64,000 bases of DNA from Acanthochromis polyacanthus (GCF_021347895.1 NC_067118.1:15531011-15595010), one strand, 5' to 3'; counted from the first letter of the stretch, positions 41,265 through 53,665 are shown. A program made the numbers and translations. Notes: generated by a model from the sequence alone, not told the origin.

Positions 41265-42243
41265 GGAAACAGTATAAGGATGGCGAGAAGCAGAGAAAAC
41301 TTTGAAAAGTATTTTGTGCTGCATAACCAAGTTCAAAAGAGAAAAAAAATCAGTTACTAAACATTGAATTTTTATTGTACAATAATGAGCAATGGGAATC
41401 AACAAGTACAAAATTTTTTCAAGTGCCGAGAGGTGTTATCAAAATCTGAAAAAGTAGTGACTATACTTTACATATTTTGTGACTTACATTTTAAATTTGT
41501 TTCCATACTTGTCTCCTATCTGCGAAGTAAACACACATCCTGCAGTTCAGATGGATAGTCATAAAACTGTTGTGAAGTGATGTTGTCTGCTGCTGGTCAA
41601 AGTTAAGTCGCTAAAGCCTTCATGGTTATGCCAGAGACAGCAAACTTTCTTGTTTTGACAGAATCTGATAAGTGCAACCAATTTATTTTTAACAAGTTTT
41701 TTTTTAATTGGACAGAAATATCACAATTGTAAGCTTAGATGTGCCTCATTTACCCGACAAAACAGCAGATGAGAAATGGGTATTTGAAGTGAATGGTTCA
41801 AATGGTCAAATAGTAACAGAAAAGTGGCAACAAAGACGCTAACAAGTGAGACTAAGATGGACATAACTGATGCAGTTGTAAGTGGACTTAAACTGGCATT
41901 CTTGTGCGATGTGAAATGTGCTTAGCTACCTAGGATTGAACAATAAATCCGTTTTTCACAAACAACTCAATGCAACGACTACTGCAGTCTGTCTCGGTCA
42001 AATACAAACAAAACAAGCAGCATCTAACATGAGCATGACGTCAAGTTCAAATGGAATGACAGAATTAAAATGCAGTTTGATTACTGAGCTAAAAGCAGAT
42101 AGATCTAAGTATTACAATATCTATGAGTGTCAGCCTCAGTGGCTGGTCAAAGCAAATAAGAGGTGGGGTAAACCACTCCATGTTTTTGTCTTTATTATAC
42201 AGTTCAACCTAAAAAATACAGTAACACATTGAAAGGGTCTACA
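41265..42243. other. unique intron sequence
   Basis: No feature supported. Confidence 0.6.
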
Positions 42244-42503
42244 TGCAATTTAGAATTGGAGTTCATTTGCAAAAACAGGTAACTCCATTTTCAGAAATCT
42301 CATTTTTTATTGTTTACTTGAGATAATAATAATGATAACACCAATAATTTATTTTTTCGCTATTTTGTCATGTATTTTACTACCGAGTCAAATACACTCA
42401 GTTTCAGTTTGATTGATATTATCTCAAGTAAACAAAAAAAAGTTTTCTGAAAATTTATCAAAACTGAGTTATCTGTGTTTGCAAATGAACTCTGCAATTG
42501 TAA
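42244..42503. mobile_element. MITE with about 85-bp inverted repeats
   Basis: Left arm 42244-42330 (containing GAGTTCATTTGCAAA and TTGTTTACTTGAGATAAT) pairs with right arm 42416-42503 (ATTATCTCAAGTAAACAA and TTTGCAAATGAACTC). The interior is about 85 bp and AT-rich. Identity of the arms is imperfect. No coding potential. Superfamily not assigned. Confidence 0.7.
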
Positions 42504-43199
42504 TACCATAAAGCTGGGACAAAAACAAAAGACAGTGGCAAAAATCAATATAGCAGAAGATCCTCCTATGGGTCCAACTCCAAAACTCCTACATTTCCCA
42601 GAACACAACCCGATAGTGTCACTTAATGTTTTTTGCATAGTTACATGTTACGTGTTTTCCCCAAATGCAACCCGGAGAAAGATTTGAGGAAGCTCCATCA
42701 GAACCACAGGAGGCATACAGTTGTTTCCACAAACTGAGTCGTATGAACCAGGACAAGTAAATTGAGATTAGTGAATAAATGTTCTTCTTATTGCTTTTAT
42801 GACACAGTCTTTGGTAAGAATGGAAGGAAAGAGAAAGGAAACATTTTTGTGTTTTCTCTGTCTTGAGCACCATGGAGACTAAGAAAGCTCAGTATATATA
42901 TAAACCCATTGCCATTCCCTTTATTTTGTACAATATTTATCATTTTTGCCACAACAATTCAACAATTTCTTAAAATAATATTTTCTCTGACAGAAAATCT
43001 TAGTCAATATCCTGTGCAAAATCACTTAAACGTGATATAATTCACATTTGTATCACCTCTCAATGACTGTGATACTTTGAGTCGAATAGTAGAGTATTTG
43101 CACTTATGAACAATCAAAGACACCTAATTTAGAAAGACTATATAGAATCATTAAAACAAATTAAAGTACACCTGTGATTTCCAAATAGTGTAACTGCAT

Positions 43200-43870
43200 G
43201 AACATGGTTATAAAATGACCCGTGAACAGCAGAACTTGCTCAGTGCTGGACCTATGGATCTGGTTTATCTGCATGTCTGCATCATGTCTTCACATGAAGA
43301 ACAAGAATTGCCAGAGGAACTGAAAAATCTGATTGTGAGTCTTCACAAACATGGAAAAGGATACAGGAAGATTGGTGACCAGCAAAAAAATCATTGAAAT
43401 CACATCAAAGTAGTAATCCAAAAGTTTAGAAAGAGCCATAGGACCACTAATCAGTCACAGTGAGCGTCCACTTAAAATGTCACCAGACAGTCTCCGTAAT
43501 CTCTCATAAAAACATAGACTTGGCTAAGGGATATAAAAGGAAAACAAAATTTCTGTGACCGCTCAGACAGTGTGAAGGACAGTAAATGTTGTCAGTTTCC
43601 ATGAAACTTGATTATTTTTTGGTACAAGATTGCAAGATTGAATTTTGCTAAATAACATGAAAAGCTGCCTGACGAATATTGGAAATGTACTCTTTGTTTG
43701 GATGAGACCAAGATAAATTTGATGTGGCTCACCATCTTTGTCATGAATCTGGTCAGGACCACACTGAAAGCACAATCCTGCATTAGTTGAGGAAATTGGT
43801 ATTCTCCATGGTGAGAAGGACTGAATTATCATTAAAAATAAAAGTGGACATATGAAGTAGTGAAAAAACA
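43200..43870 (+). pseudogene. decayed Tc1-like transposase
   Basis: Scattered frames read like a Tc1 transposase. MSSHEEQELPEELKNLIVSL followed by HKHGKGYRKIGD (43,284-43,380) resembles the N-terminal helix-turn-helix. GWDETKINL at about 43,697 resembles the first catalytic block. Many stops and frameshifts separate them and no clear inverted repeats were found. It is a lineage distinct from copies A and B and from the 52.4-kb element. Confidence 0.6.
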
Positions 43871-44513
43871 AAACATTTAAATCTCAGTAACAAAAGGTGA
43901 CTGACTTTTTGTTGCATTAAATTTGTGATATGGGGTCTGTTTTTTTTCTACATTAAATCAAAACAGTTTATGATTGAACATCAGAGCCAGTACTCTTAAT
44001 AACATATCTAATGTAAGATATCTTTGAATCATTTGACTTTTCAGTAATATTCTGTTGTATACTGCAGACAATCGTCTGAAACAGCATTCAAACTGTTAAT
44101 TTACATTAAAGGATTCCAGTACAGCCAGTGCAAATCTTCTAATGTGCAATCAGCCTGCATCAGCCATTACATCAGGTGTACGCCAGTCACTACAGCACAT
44201 TTGAATTTAAGGCGAGTCTAGTCTGATATAATGATTCAATTAGACACCACCAAAACAATGCAACCTTTACACTCACATATTTACACCAACACCATGTCGC
44301 ACTCGTTGGCAGGTGCAGTCTATGAGTATACTGCCAAACAGACAGTCTTCCAGAGCTACAATACAGTGAAGGAAACCAGAAAACAGGCACCAGCCATGCT
44401 AGCACAGCTAGCAGGTTGCATGTACAGTCCCTGCCTGCAATGCGTGGCACGACAAGCGATAAGGCATGAATCAATCACAAACGCTAATCATGGAAGGAAG
44501 GAAGGAAGATCTC
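43871..44513. other. unique intron sequence
   Basis: No feature supported. Confidence 0.6.
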
Positions 44514-44514
44514 C

Positions 44515-44546
<32 letters not shown>

Positions 44547-44584
44547 GAGAGAGACACACACACACACACACATGCACGCACACA
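44514..44584. repeat. (CA)n microsatellite
   Basis: CA repeats with a CATACAGAGAGAGA interruption. A (GATG)n-like run follows at about 44,655-44,695. Confidence 0.95.
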
Positions 44585-44719
44585 AAGAAAGATTTCAGGC
44601 AAGGACACACTCGTCCAAATCCATTGTCTCAGGGTTTGGTGTCTAAATACAGATGGATTGATGAAAGGATGGATTGATGGATGGATGGAAGGATGCAGAA
44701 TAGATAGCTGATAGCTCAC

Positions 44720-45600
44720 CGGGTTGCCTTCTTCCTTTCTCTCCACCTCTTTCAGCACATTATCCAGGATAAGGGTGCGTGTGTGTTTGTGTACATGTAT
44801 GTGTGTGTATGTGTATGTGTGTATGTGTGGCGAGCCGGCAAGGATACACACTGCTACATCCCCTCCTCTCCCTCTCTCTGACAATCCCTCCCTCTTTCTC
44901 TCTCCTCCCTGGGATTTATTTAATTATTTCCTCCCTCTCTAGCTAACCCGCCCTTTCTTCCCCTCTCTCCTTCCAGCTGAGAGAGTCGCCTTGCTTTCCT
45001 CAAGGTTCTTTAATTCTCTCTCCCTGTCTGTTTCTCCCCTCTGCTTCCAGAACTTGTTGTCCTCGATGAAGTCGTATCTCTGCTTTTTTTTTTTTTTTTT
45101 GCCGCGGCAGTCAAAGCCAAAAATAGAAGAATAAAAACAAAAAAAAAATGAATATCTGTCTTGTATATTCAGAGCCGCTATCTGCACGGTACAATGACTC
45201 CCCCCCCTCTCTCTCTCTCCCTGTCTTTCACTTTCACACTGTGTCCCTCGCCCACCTCTGTGTCTTGTGTGATGCAGCAGTGCTGTAGGCTCCTCCCTGG
45301 AGAGACAGTGGTGCCACACAGCTGAGAGAAAGAGAGGGGGATGATGGGAAAAAGCGGTGGGAGGGAGGGGTGAGGGGTGGGGCCGTGGGCGGAGCTTGGG
45401 GTGTTGTGGGGGGAGTGTGGGTTACTGTCTGAGAATCCGGTGCAAGGCAGGGCAGCCTCCATCCACCGAGCGCATCATCCGGGATTTCAACACTTTCACC
45501 TCCTCCCACCCTCCAACATTCGCTTTTCACACAGAGAGGGGTCTGTTCACTCGTCTCACACACACACGAAAATCACACTTTCAGCCTTAAAAAAGCCCAA
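44720..45600 (-). promoter_or_regulatory. candidate internal promoter and 5' leader exon
   Basis: The block is richer in G, C and CpG than its surroundings. It has a G-rich stretch with GGGCGGAGC at about 45,388 and a C-rich or G-rich strand bias through 44,860-45,420. On the minus strand the transcript would be a purine-rich leader that ends at AACCCG|gtgagc, a good donor (GT at 44719-44718). It lies inside the giant prkcz intron on the same strand. No convincing coding frame is seen; the open frames are low complexity. It could be an untranslated first exon of a short prkcz transcript, or only a low-complexity block. Confidence 0.35.
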
Positions 45601-45694
45601 AGCAAGTTGCTTTCAAGAGAAGCCTTGTCCATTGTTGTCAACTCTACCTTTTGCTCAGGCTACGGAGAACTGACGTGTGTCAGTTAAAAACACT

Positions 45695-46010
45695 GTATCA
45701 ATAGAACATTTCTGTATTTATTGTAGTAAATTTATATGCTGTAGTCTGTTTCTGTCCTGCTGTGTGGCTGATCCAGAGGTGCACAGGACAGATTGGATGA
45801 CTGCAGTGTAGAACTGGATCAACCGCTCCTGTAGCTCCTCCGTGTCTCCTCAGCTGTTGTAGGACACATGTCCTCCTCTGAGCCTTTTTCAGGATGGAGT
45901 GGATGTTTGTCTCCCACTGCAGGTCCTGAGAGATTGTAGTCTCCAGGAGCTTGAAGGACTCCACAGCTATGATGTGATGTGTTTAGCCACCAGTCCATCC
46001 ATTTTCAATC
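45695..46010 (-). pseudogene. L2-type LINE fragment
   Basis: The minus-strand frame at 45,964-45,698 reads ESFKLLETTISQDLQWETNI and then KKAQRR, the region just after the reverse transcriptase palm in L2 LINEs. It runs out into unrelated residues. It lies between the two candidate promoter blocks. Confidence 0.75.
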
Positions 46011-46344
46011 ATGATCATGTCTGTGATATTTTTACTTTAATAAATTTTTGTCACTCTTCACTTTAACCGAAGCACAAACAGTACCTCCTCCACCACAGCT
46101 ATAAACAATGTGGTGTGAAACTTCATTTTGTCTTGTGCACATTTTGGAGTTGCTAAGAACAGCTGTGTTTTCTTATTTCTAAGTATACTTTCATCCAGTC
46201 ATCCAGTTTCACAGTTACCTAGTGACTATAAGAAGAATGGTTGCAATACTACACTGCACGTGAAGAGCAATGCACACTGTTGCTGTTTACAGTTTTTATA
46301 ATGCAGGCTTTTGTTTTCATGCTGGAGTCGCTCTGTGTCATCAC

Positions 46345-46795
46345 TCCCTGTCCAATCAGTGGCCTTCACTCCTGTCCAATCAGTGGCCTGTACTAGTATT
46401 GGGTCATGTCAGCTCGCTTGGGACCCCGGTCGAGAAGGTGCGGAAAATTGTGCCTCTTTCCAGCCACTAGTCCACTCGCAAGCAAAGAGCCGTACCGCAC
46501 CGAGAAGACCTTATGGAAAAAATTTGAAAAATGGTGAAAAACATCAGCCTCTAAGGAAAGCCTCAAAGAAAAAACAAACAAACTTACTGTTCAGCATAAA
46601 ATTACAAGATTACAATTGGCTAACAAATATTAAAAGAATCCTGAATACTGGGACACACGCTGTGAGGTAACGGGGCCTCGGTCACGGTAATCATGTGATT
46701 GAGGGCGTGCAAGGAAGCAGATGTCAGTAGCTTAAAAACAGCACTGTTGCACAAACTAGCTGGAGCGTGACATCACGAACAACTTTTCAACTGAG
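46345..46795 (+). promoter_or_regulatory. candidate plus-strand promoter and first exon
   Basis: Two identical TGTCCAATCAGTGGCC blocks at about 46,349 and 46,373 put CCAAT boxes 24 bp apart, an NF-Y-like arrangement. CpG-containing sequence follows. At 46795 an AACTGAG|gtaagt donor matches the consensus fully. No long frame is present, so any transcript would be a non-coding or 5' leader exon antisense to prkcz. Part of the block could instead belong to an unrecognised DNA transposon. Confidence 0.3.
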
Positions 46796-47086
46796 GTAAG
46801 TGGTAAAATAATATAGAAAGTTACGCTTTGCAGTGTTTCATGTTTACATGTTTTGTGTCGTCTTCCACTTTCTGTTAACTTTAGCCACAATTACCAGTTA
46901 GCTAACGGAGGTTCTGTTAAGTTAATGAGTTGGTACTTGTGTAACTTCTGTGTCGAAACTGGTCATAGAGTTTTGGACAGATGGCACAAGTTCAGTAGGT
47001 AATTGTTAGAATATCCACCTGAGCAAGTCATGAAGTTTATTCTTTAAGAAAACGGAATGAACACGCAAACTTGGCTACACAACCAG

Positions 47087-47290
47087 AGGTGGGTAGTACG
47101 AGTTACCTTTACTCTGTTACATTTACTTCAGTAATGTTTTGGAAAAAAATTGTACTTCTGAGAGTAGTTTTACTCTGTCACTGAATATTTCAGAGTAGTG
47201 GGACATTTCTCTAAATTAACTGACACAGAAACCAGGTTCATGCTCAGAAGCAGCATCTGAGCACTGCTCATTCTGCAATGAAGGTAAAGA
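47087..47290 (+). mobile_element. possible hAT-type terminal fragment
   Basis: The run CAGAGGTGGGTAGTACGAG, followed by a repetitive acttt/gtta series, resembles the end of a dispersed fish hAT family. The opposite end was not found. Confidence 0.4.
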
Positions 47291-49289
47291 AATAACAGAA
47301 AATAAACCCTAGGCCAGACCTGCAGCATAATATTTATACAGACTGCAGCCTTTGCAAATTAGCAAATGCATAGCTTCAAAATTGGATGCCATATCAAATA
47401 TTTGTTCAGCCCTAATGCCCATGAATAAAATATTTTTGGACTAATCACAACCGGAAATGAAAAGTTTGTCATAGCTGACATTTGTGTGAGATGGGTCCAG
47501 AATACGTTGGAAGAACTAGAAATGAGTTCAGCCATTTCCAATTCCTAGAAAGTCTTAGCTGACCTAAGATTATTTGGCCAATAATGTGTTCATAGTCCTT
47601 GTTTCATAGCTGACATACTGATAAGTTTTTCCAGCTCCAGGGCCTTTTTATTGTGCATACAGGCTCACTGCCATGACCCATTGGAACAGAGCCATTTAGC
47701 CAAATTTCACACTTCTGGGTTCTTTAGCCTGAAAACATTAGTTTTTCAAATCTGACATACATTTTTGAGTGTGTTGTTTTTATGCACATAGTGCTATATT
47801 GTTTGACAGCAATTTACATATTGTTAATAATTGTAGCCAAAATATTGACTGAAGTACAGAATATTTTTTGTTTTAGTTTATGAGAAGTTATGTCCTTTTC
47901 TCATCTAAATCTTTTGACTCAGTTGTGAAAATACTGTACAGTCAAAAGAAAGCTAAACCTGCATTTACTAGATCATGTTAACTGAGAGCGATGAACAGAG
48001 AGATTATTATTTTTGTTGCACCAGTGAACACAAGACATCTTTAATTGTGTGAATACATAAAGTTTGACCTCAGTCTGTTTGTAACCACCTTTAGCCAACT
48101 TTAACCACATGGTAAACAGACAGGGGGGAAAAAAAAGGATACGTATGTTGGTGGACAGAAACAGATATTTTCAGACATTTTCTAACACAAATTATACTCA
48201 CTTGTAATGAAACCAGTATCAAATATCTATAGTGCAGTCAAATAACTTTCCTTCACTCCCACTTTGTTCTTTTCTCATTTTCTGCAGAACATTTTGTCTC
48301 CATGTAACATTTACTCTACTTACTGACTAAATCATTTTGTGTAAGCTTGTTTTCATATTCCAAGAAGAGGCCCTGTGACCAAAAGAATGGAGTCCTTAAA
48401 TTCGGCTCAATCAAATAAGTAACACATCAATACGCTTTCAGAGAAACGGCTGGTTAAATTTCAGCAACCAACGTTGTTTTGTTTTTGCAGTACTTTGCTA
48501 CAGAAATCCGCACAGCAGCCGAAACAAAGTCATTTATAAAGTTATCAGCTTATTTCCTTTGATTTTTTGCACTGCTGAAAAATAAACAGGAACCATGTGG
48601 ACTTTTTCGACAGATGAGTTTTCTGATAACACAGCACAAAGAGTTTTTCTGATTAAAGGATGAGAATTTGTGAAGAAGTCAAACTACCAGCTGAGGTTAA
48701 ACTGTTTGAGGTTATACGAAAGCAGAAGAAAACAATAGGGTGAAAATTGCTCCTCTTTTAAATGATACAGTAAGAAGGAGAGTTGAAGAATTTCCAGTGG
48801 CCTTACTGACAAGGCAGAAGAGAAGCTGCTAGAGATGTCCTGTGACCAGACAATGAAAGTGAACAACCTGCAAGTGTTTGGTCACCCCTTTCAAAGCAGT
48901 ACCCCAAAGTTTGCTTACCTTCCCTACAAGTTTCTCCACCTGTGTGAGTCACCATTCTCCACACTAACTGCAACAGAAACTAAGCACAGGACGCACATGC
49001 AGGTGGACAGAGACATACAAGTCTGCCTTTCAGCTACAACTGAGAAACTGTGTATTGATTTTAAAAAAAATAGATGCAGTACAAATGTTACATAGATGCT
49101 TAGCCTGGTTGATCATACAGGGGATTTAACAACCACAATGAGTGTTTTTATGTTTTCATATTAATAATTGTCATGTGTTAATTGAATGCCACAGAATGAC
49201 AGGCCAAAAGCTTCACATGTGTAGACATGTGAAACCAGTCTGAGATGTCGTGCTATTTATATGCAATCTCTGGTGTCCTAAATTCAAGC
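47291..49289. other. unique intron sequence
   Basis: No feature supported. Confidence 0.6.
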
Positions 49290-49760
49290 AGCAGCTGGTG
49301 ACACTGTTAAGAGATTTCTTCAGAATTCAAGGCAACACTTAACCAGCATGACTACAGCACCATCCCGCAGAAACACACCATCCCATGTGATTTGAGTTAA
49401 GTGGGACTATCATTAGTTTTTTCAACAGCACAATGAGCCAAATTACAGCTACAGACTCTGGAAGGGCTGCTTGACAAAGAAGGCGAGTGATGGTTGCTGC
49501 ATCTTATGACCTGGCCTCCACAGTCACAGACCTAAAGCCAACTGAGATGGTTTGGGATGATGAAGGAAAAGCAGTTAAGAAGAGCTCAGTATATGCTGGA
49601 ACTCCTTCAGTACTATTGGAATAACTCCAGGTGATGTCCTCATGACGCTGACTAAGAAAACAGCGTGTGGAAAGCTGTTATTAAAGCAGGAGGAGACATT
49701 GAGGAGTGTTTCATACTGTTGATGTCTTCAGTTTGATCAACAATGTGGTGTGTGCCATAA
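49290..49760 (+). pseudogene. C-terminal Tc1-like transposase remnant
   Basis: Broken frames recall the end of a Tc1 transposase: FQQHNEPNYSYRLWKGCLTK for the [11 protein letters not shown] block, a degraded [12 protein letters not shown] block at about 49,510, and KAVIKAGGDIEE at about 49,670-49,700 for the KAVIKAKGGYFEE ending. Stops and shifts are frequent. A SINE starts 55 bp downstream. Confidence 0.65.
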
Positions 49761-49815
49761 CTTTTCACTGATTACATACATCTACAAATACTATACACTA
49801 TGGTCTCATTGAATA

Positions 49816-50175
49816 CATCCATCCATTATCTATACACTGCTGAATCCTTATTAGGGTCTCAGGGTGCTAGAGTCTATCCCAGCTGACTTAGGGTGAAGGC
49901 AGGGGACACCCTGGACAGGTCACCAGTCTACCACAGGGCTACACAAAGAGACAAACAAAAACTCCCATTCACACCTACTTACAATTTAAAGTTACCAATT
50001 AACCTCAGCATGTTTTTGGACTGTGGGAGGAAGCCAGAGAACCTGGAGAAAACCCACGCATGCACAGGGAGAAAATGCAAACTCCATGCAGAAAGATGCT
50101 GTGAAGGCCTGGACACGAACCAGGGATCTTCTAGCTACATGGCAAAAGTGCTACCCACCGAGCTACTGTCCAGCC
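49816..50175 (-). mobile_element. tRNA-derived SINE with ATGGATGG tail, full length
   Basis: It runs from CATCCATCCATTATCTATAC to ACGAACCAGGGATC (inverse B box) and GTGCTACCCACCGAGC (inverse A box). It lies next to the Tc1 remnant ending at about 49,760. Confidence 0.9.
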
Positions 50176-52349
50176 ATCATTGAATACAGCAAGTTAAAAC
50201 AAAATCAAAGATCACAAGTCATAACTATCTGTATGGTTAGATATAGAAATTTTGTTAATACGATATTTGTAACTTTAGTTCAACTGAACCTTTACTGATT
50301 CACTATCTTCAGACTAGCCACTGCATATTTAATCAGGAGAAAACAGTGCTGAGTTTGCCTTGAAAAACAGAAACATTCTAAAAATGAATGAGTAACAACG
50401 TCTCCCTCCCTCCTCCACTCATTGTCATTCTTTCCTCTCCTCCTTGACTCTAAAGAGAACAGCTCTGCCCCCTTCTTTCAACTTATGTACATCAACAGCA
50501 GGCAAAGGAGGTTTAAAAGGGAGCAAACACAGCAGCATTCCACAAGTATTACTGGACAATATTACATTTCATCCAGAGGGCCCTACAAGCAAAGCTGTAC
50601 AATACTTTGACTCAGCACTTCGGTGTGTGTTAGCCCTTCATTACCTACCTACAGAATGACAGTCCCACTCTGCTCTTCACACACTACACCAGTGGTCTGC
50701 CTCAGGGACAAAGCTGCCCTCCCATCAAACACACATGCAAAAACACTCACACACACAGACACAGTCAGGAGTGCAGAGTAGAAACCTGCTGTCACAGCAA
50801 ATAGACAGTGAGGGAGTGCAGCAAACAGCATGAGAGTACATGGAGGGAGGGGACCACAGTACCAGCAATAGCTGATATTATAGTCTAAGAACAATATTTA
50901 GGCCTTTTACACAGAGCTAAGAATGGAGATGTCCAACCGTCCAACACTTGGAAAACATTACAGGTCAAACTAGCATGACATTTTCTGCACATATTCATAG
51001 CTGCTATTGTGTGATGGCCTTGGAACTCTTTTTTGTTCAAACAAAAAAAATATTTAGCCAACCTCAGTGATTCCAATCTGTCCATTAGGTTTGCATATCT
51101 CTTAGTCAATATATTTACCGAGCTAAATCATGTTCAGTTCTTCAGGAGTCAGGTACAAGACCACCTTGAAGGCCTTTCAAAATACAGAGTCAGCCATGTT
51201 CTAAATCCCCTACTTGAAGATAAGTGTAAGTTCAAGGAAGCAACAATGTGCTGTTCACTTAAAACATCAAGCTTCCTGGACCTATTGTATTGCAACTTTA
51301 AGGTGAAATGTCATCCTCTAACAATAAAAAATATGCCATATCAAAACACTAAGGACAACAGAACTGGTGGTAAAAAAAATGCTTGGCAAAATAAGACTAT
51401 TCTCCTCAGTAGGACAACAGACACTGACTAACCAGTTATCTCGGGAGCTACTCTGTTAGCTCCTGGGTTGACCAGCCAGTGGGTCCACACATTTCTAAAA
51501 ATATCTGAGGAGATTTCAAAGTAGGAATAATTTGGATAAACTCAACAAATATTTGCAATCTAAATAATTCCTTTCACGCAAGACCAGAACGTGGCACAAC
51601 AAAATGAACTGGTGCATACTGACAATTTGTTGTGCTAGTTGGTGAGTCGTGTTTGATGAGCTAAGCTGTGCGTTCATTAAGCAGTAACAGTAAGTTAGCA
51701 AGTTTGGCTACCAACTGGAAACCATTCAAAAAGTTTACTCAACAGATATATTGACAAAATCAACTGATGTCTCACGGCTGAATGCAGAAATCACTGTTGT
51801 ATCACAGTAATCTGACTCCACTATTTTTAGAATTCATTTCAAAGTTGATCCTTTTGCTGCTGTTTCTTTCCAATTTGTAAAGAAGACATCATAAGAAGGC
51901 TGTCATAAAACTTGGCCAACCACCATCATGCTCCTGACAGCACAAATGCTTTGATTTTAGTGACCACATGTTTTGGCTTCTATTAAGCCATTAGACCGTG
52001 GAGTGTTAAAGGAGAGTTTCTTGCTGTACCATTAAAATAGCAGTTCAATTTCTGCACTGACTGGTATTTCCAGTTATTTTATGTTAATTTGGAACTTTTT
52101 TAAAATGATGAAAAAACAATATCCCAGTATTACAAATATATATATATATCAGTCCGTACAAGCTTTTGTGGAGTCTGAGGTTAGGATCAATGAACAATTT
52201 GAAAATAGTAAGCAACAAGTAGTACATGATTCTGAAACATGTGCACTACAGTTCAAGGATTATGGCCTCTCCTGGCCAACACCTTCAACCTCTCTACATG
52301 ATATGTGCTCCTGCAGGTCATTATGCCTGCTGCAGTTAGACTCTCTCTT
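50176..52349. other. unique intron sequence
   Basis: A short (TA)n at 52,137-52,149. No left inverted repeat of the following Tc1 element is present here. Confidence 0.6.
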
Positions 52350-53665
52350 GTGAGTAATCAAGTCTCTGTATAAATGTACCTGCTCTGTGATAGTCTCAGG
52401 GTTCTGTTTAAAGTGCAGAGAGCATCATGAAGACCAAGGAACACACCAGGCAGGTCCGAGATACTGTTGTGGAGAAGTTTAAAGCTGGATTTGGATACAA
52501 AAAGATTTCCCAAGCTTTAAACATCTCAAGGAGCACTGTGCAAGCAATCATATTGAAATGGAAGGAGTATCAGACCACTGCAAATCTACCAAGACCCGGC
52601 CGTCCCTCTAAACTTTCACCTCCAACAAGGAGAAGACTGATCAGAGATGCAGCCAAGAGGCCCATGATCACTCTGGATGAACTGCAGAGATCTACAGCTG
52701 AGGTGGGAGAGTCTGTCCATAGGACAACAATCAGTTATACACTGCACAAATCTGGCCTTTATGGAAGAGTGGCAAGAAGAAAGCCATTTCTCAAAGATAT
52801 CCATAAAAAGTCTCGTTTGAAGTTTGCCACAAGCCACCTGGGAGACACACCAAACATGTGGAAGAAGGTGCTCTGGTCAGATGAAACCAAAATGGAACTT
52901 TTTGGCCACAACGCAAAACGATATGTTTGGCGTAAAAGCAACACAGCTCATCACCCTGAACACACCATCGCCACTGTCAAACATGGTGGTGGCAGCCTCA
53001 TGGTTTGGGCCTGCTTTTCTTCAGCAGGGACAGGGAAGACGGTTAAAATTGATGGGAAGATGAATGGAGCCAAATACAGGACCATTCTGGAAGAAAACCT
53101 GTTGGAGTCTGCAAAAGACCTGAGACCGGGACGGAGATTCATCTTCCAACAGGACAATGATCCAAAACATAAAGCCAAATCTACAATGGAATGGTTCACA
53201 AATAAACGTATCCAGGTGTTAGAATGGCCAAGTCAAAGTCCAGACCTGAATCCAATCGAGAATCTGTGGGCAGAGCTGAAGACTGCTGTTCACAAACGCT
53301 CTCCATCCAACCTCACTGAGCTCGAGCTGTTTTGCAAGGAAGAATGGGCAAGAATTTCAGTCTCTCGATGTGCAAAACTGATAGAGACATACCCCAAGCG
53401 ACTTGCAGCTGTAATTGCAGCAAAAGGTGGCGCTACAAAGTATTAATGCAAGGGGGCCGAATAATATTGCATGCCCCACTTTTCAGGTTTTTATTTGTTA
53501 AAAAAGTTTAAAATGTCCAATAAATTTTGTTCCACTTCACGATTGTGTCCCACTTGTTGTTGATTCTTGACAAAAAATTACAATTTTGTATCTTTATGTT
53601 TGAAGCCTGAAATGTGGCGAAAGGTTGAAAAGTTCAAGGGGGCCGAATACTTTCACAAGGCACTG
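52350..53665 (+). mobile_element. Tc1-like transposon lacking its left inverted repeat
   Basis: The right inverted repeat (about 53,448-53,665) ends in CAAGGCACTG followed by TA. It has an inner AAGGGGGCCGAATAATA and an outer AAGGGGGCCGAATACTT direct repeat. No matching left repeat (a CGGCCCCCTT motif in inverse order) is seen upstream. Recognisable element sequence begins at about 52,350, shortly before the gene. It is a different family from copies A and B. Confidence 0.85.
52427..53446 (+). CDS. Tc1-like transposase, uninterrupted
   Basis: An open frame of 339 codons matches the usual 340 residues of Sleeping Beauty-type transposases. It starts at the ATG in GCATCATGAAGACC. Visible parts are a helix-turn-helix near residues 23-46 (GYKKISQALNISRSTVQ), the GRPSKL hinge near 58-63, a second DNA-binding half, and the DDE catalytic core. 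The core has D152 (SDETK), D243 (QQDNDPKH) and E278 (NPIEN), spaced as DD34E. The glycine-rich HGGGS motif is kept. The frame ends GGATKY, as in relatives. No stop or frameshift is present. With the left inverted repeat missing the copy should be immobile, but the protein could act on other copies if expressed. It is antisense to prkcz. Confidence 0.93.
   Translation: MKTKEHTRQVRDTVVEKFKAGFGYKKISQALNISRSTVQAIILKWKEYQTTANLPRPGRPSKLSPPTRRRLIRDAAKRPMITLDELQRSTAEVGESVHRTTISYTLHKSGLYGRVARRKPFLKDIHKKSRLKFATSHLGDTPNMWKKVLWSDETKMELFGHNAKRYVWRKSNTAHHPEHTIATVKHGGGSLMVWACFSSAGTGKTVKIDGKMNGAKYRTILEENLLESAKDLRPGRRFIFQQDNDPKHKAKSTMEWFTNKRIQVLEWPSQSPDLNPIENLWAELKTAVHKRSPSNLTELELFCKEEWARISVSRCAKLIETYPKRLAAVIAAKGGATKY

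Noticed and set aside
44939..45563. Overlapping minus-strand frames in the GC-rich block as protein
   Set aside because: Compositionally biased (P, S, R, E rich), overlapping in several frames, with no domain; kept only as a possible leader.
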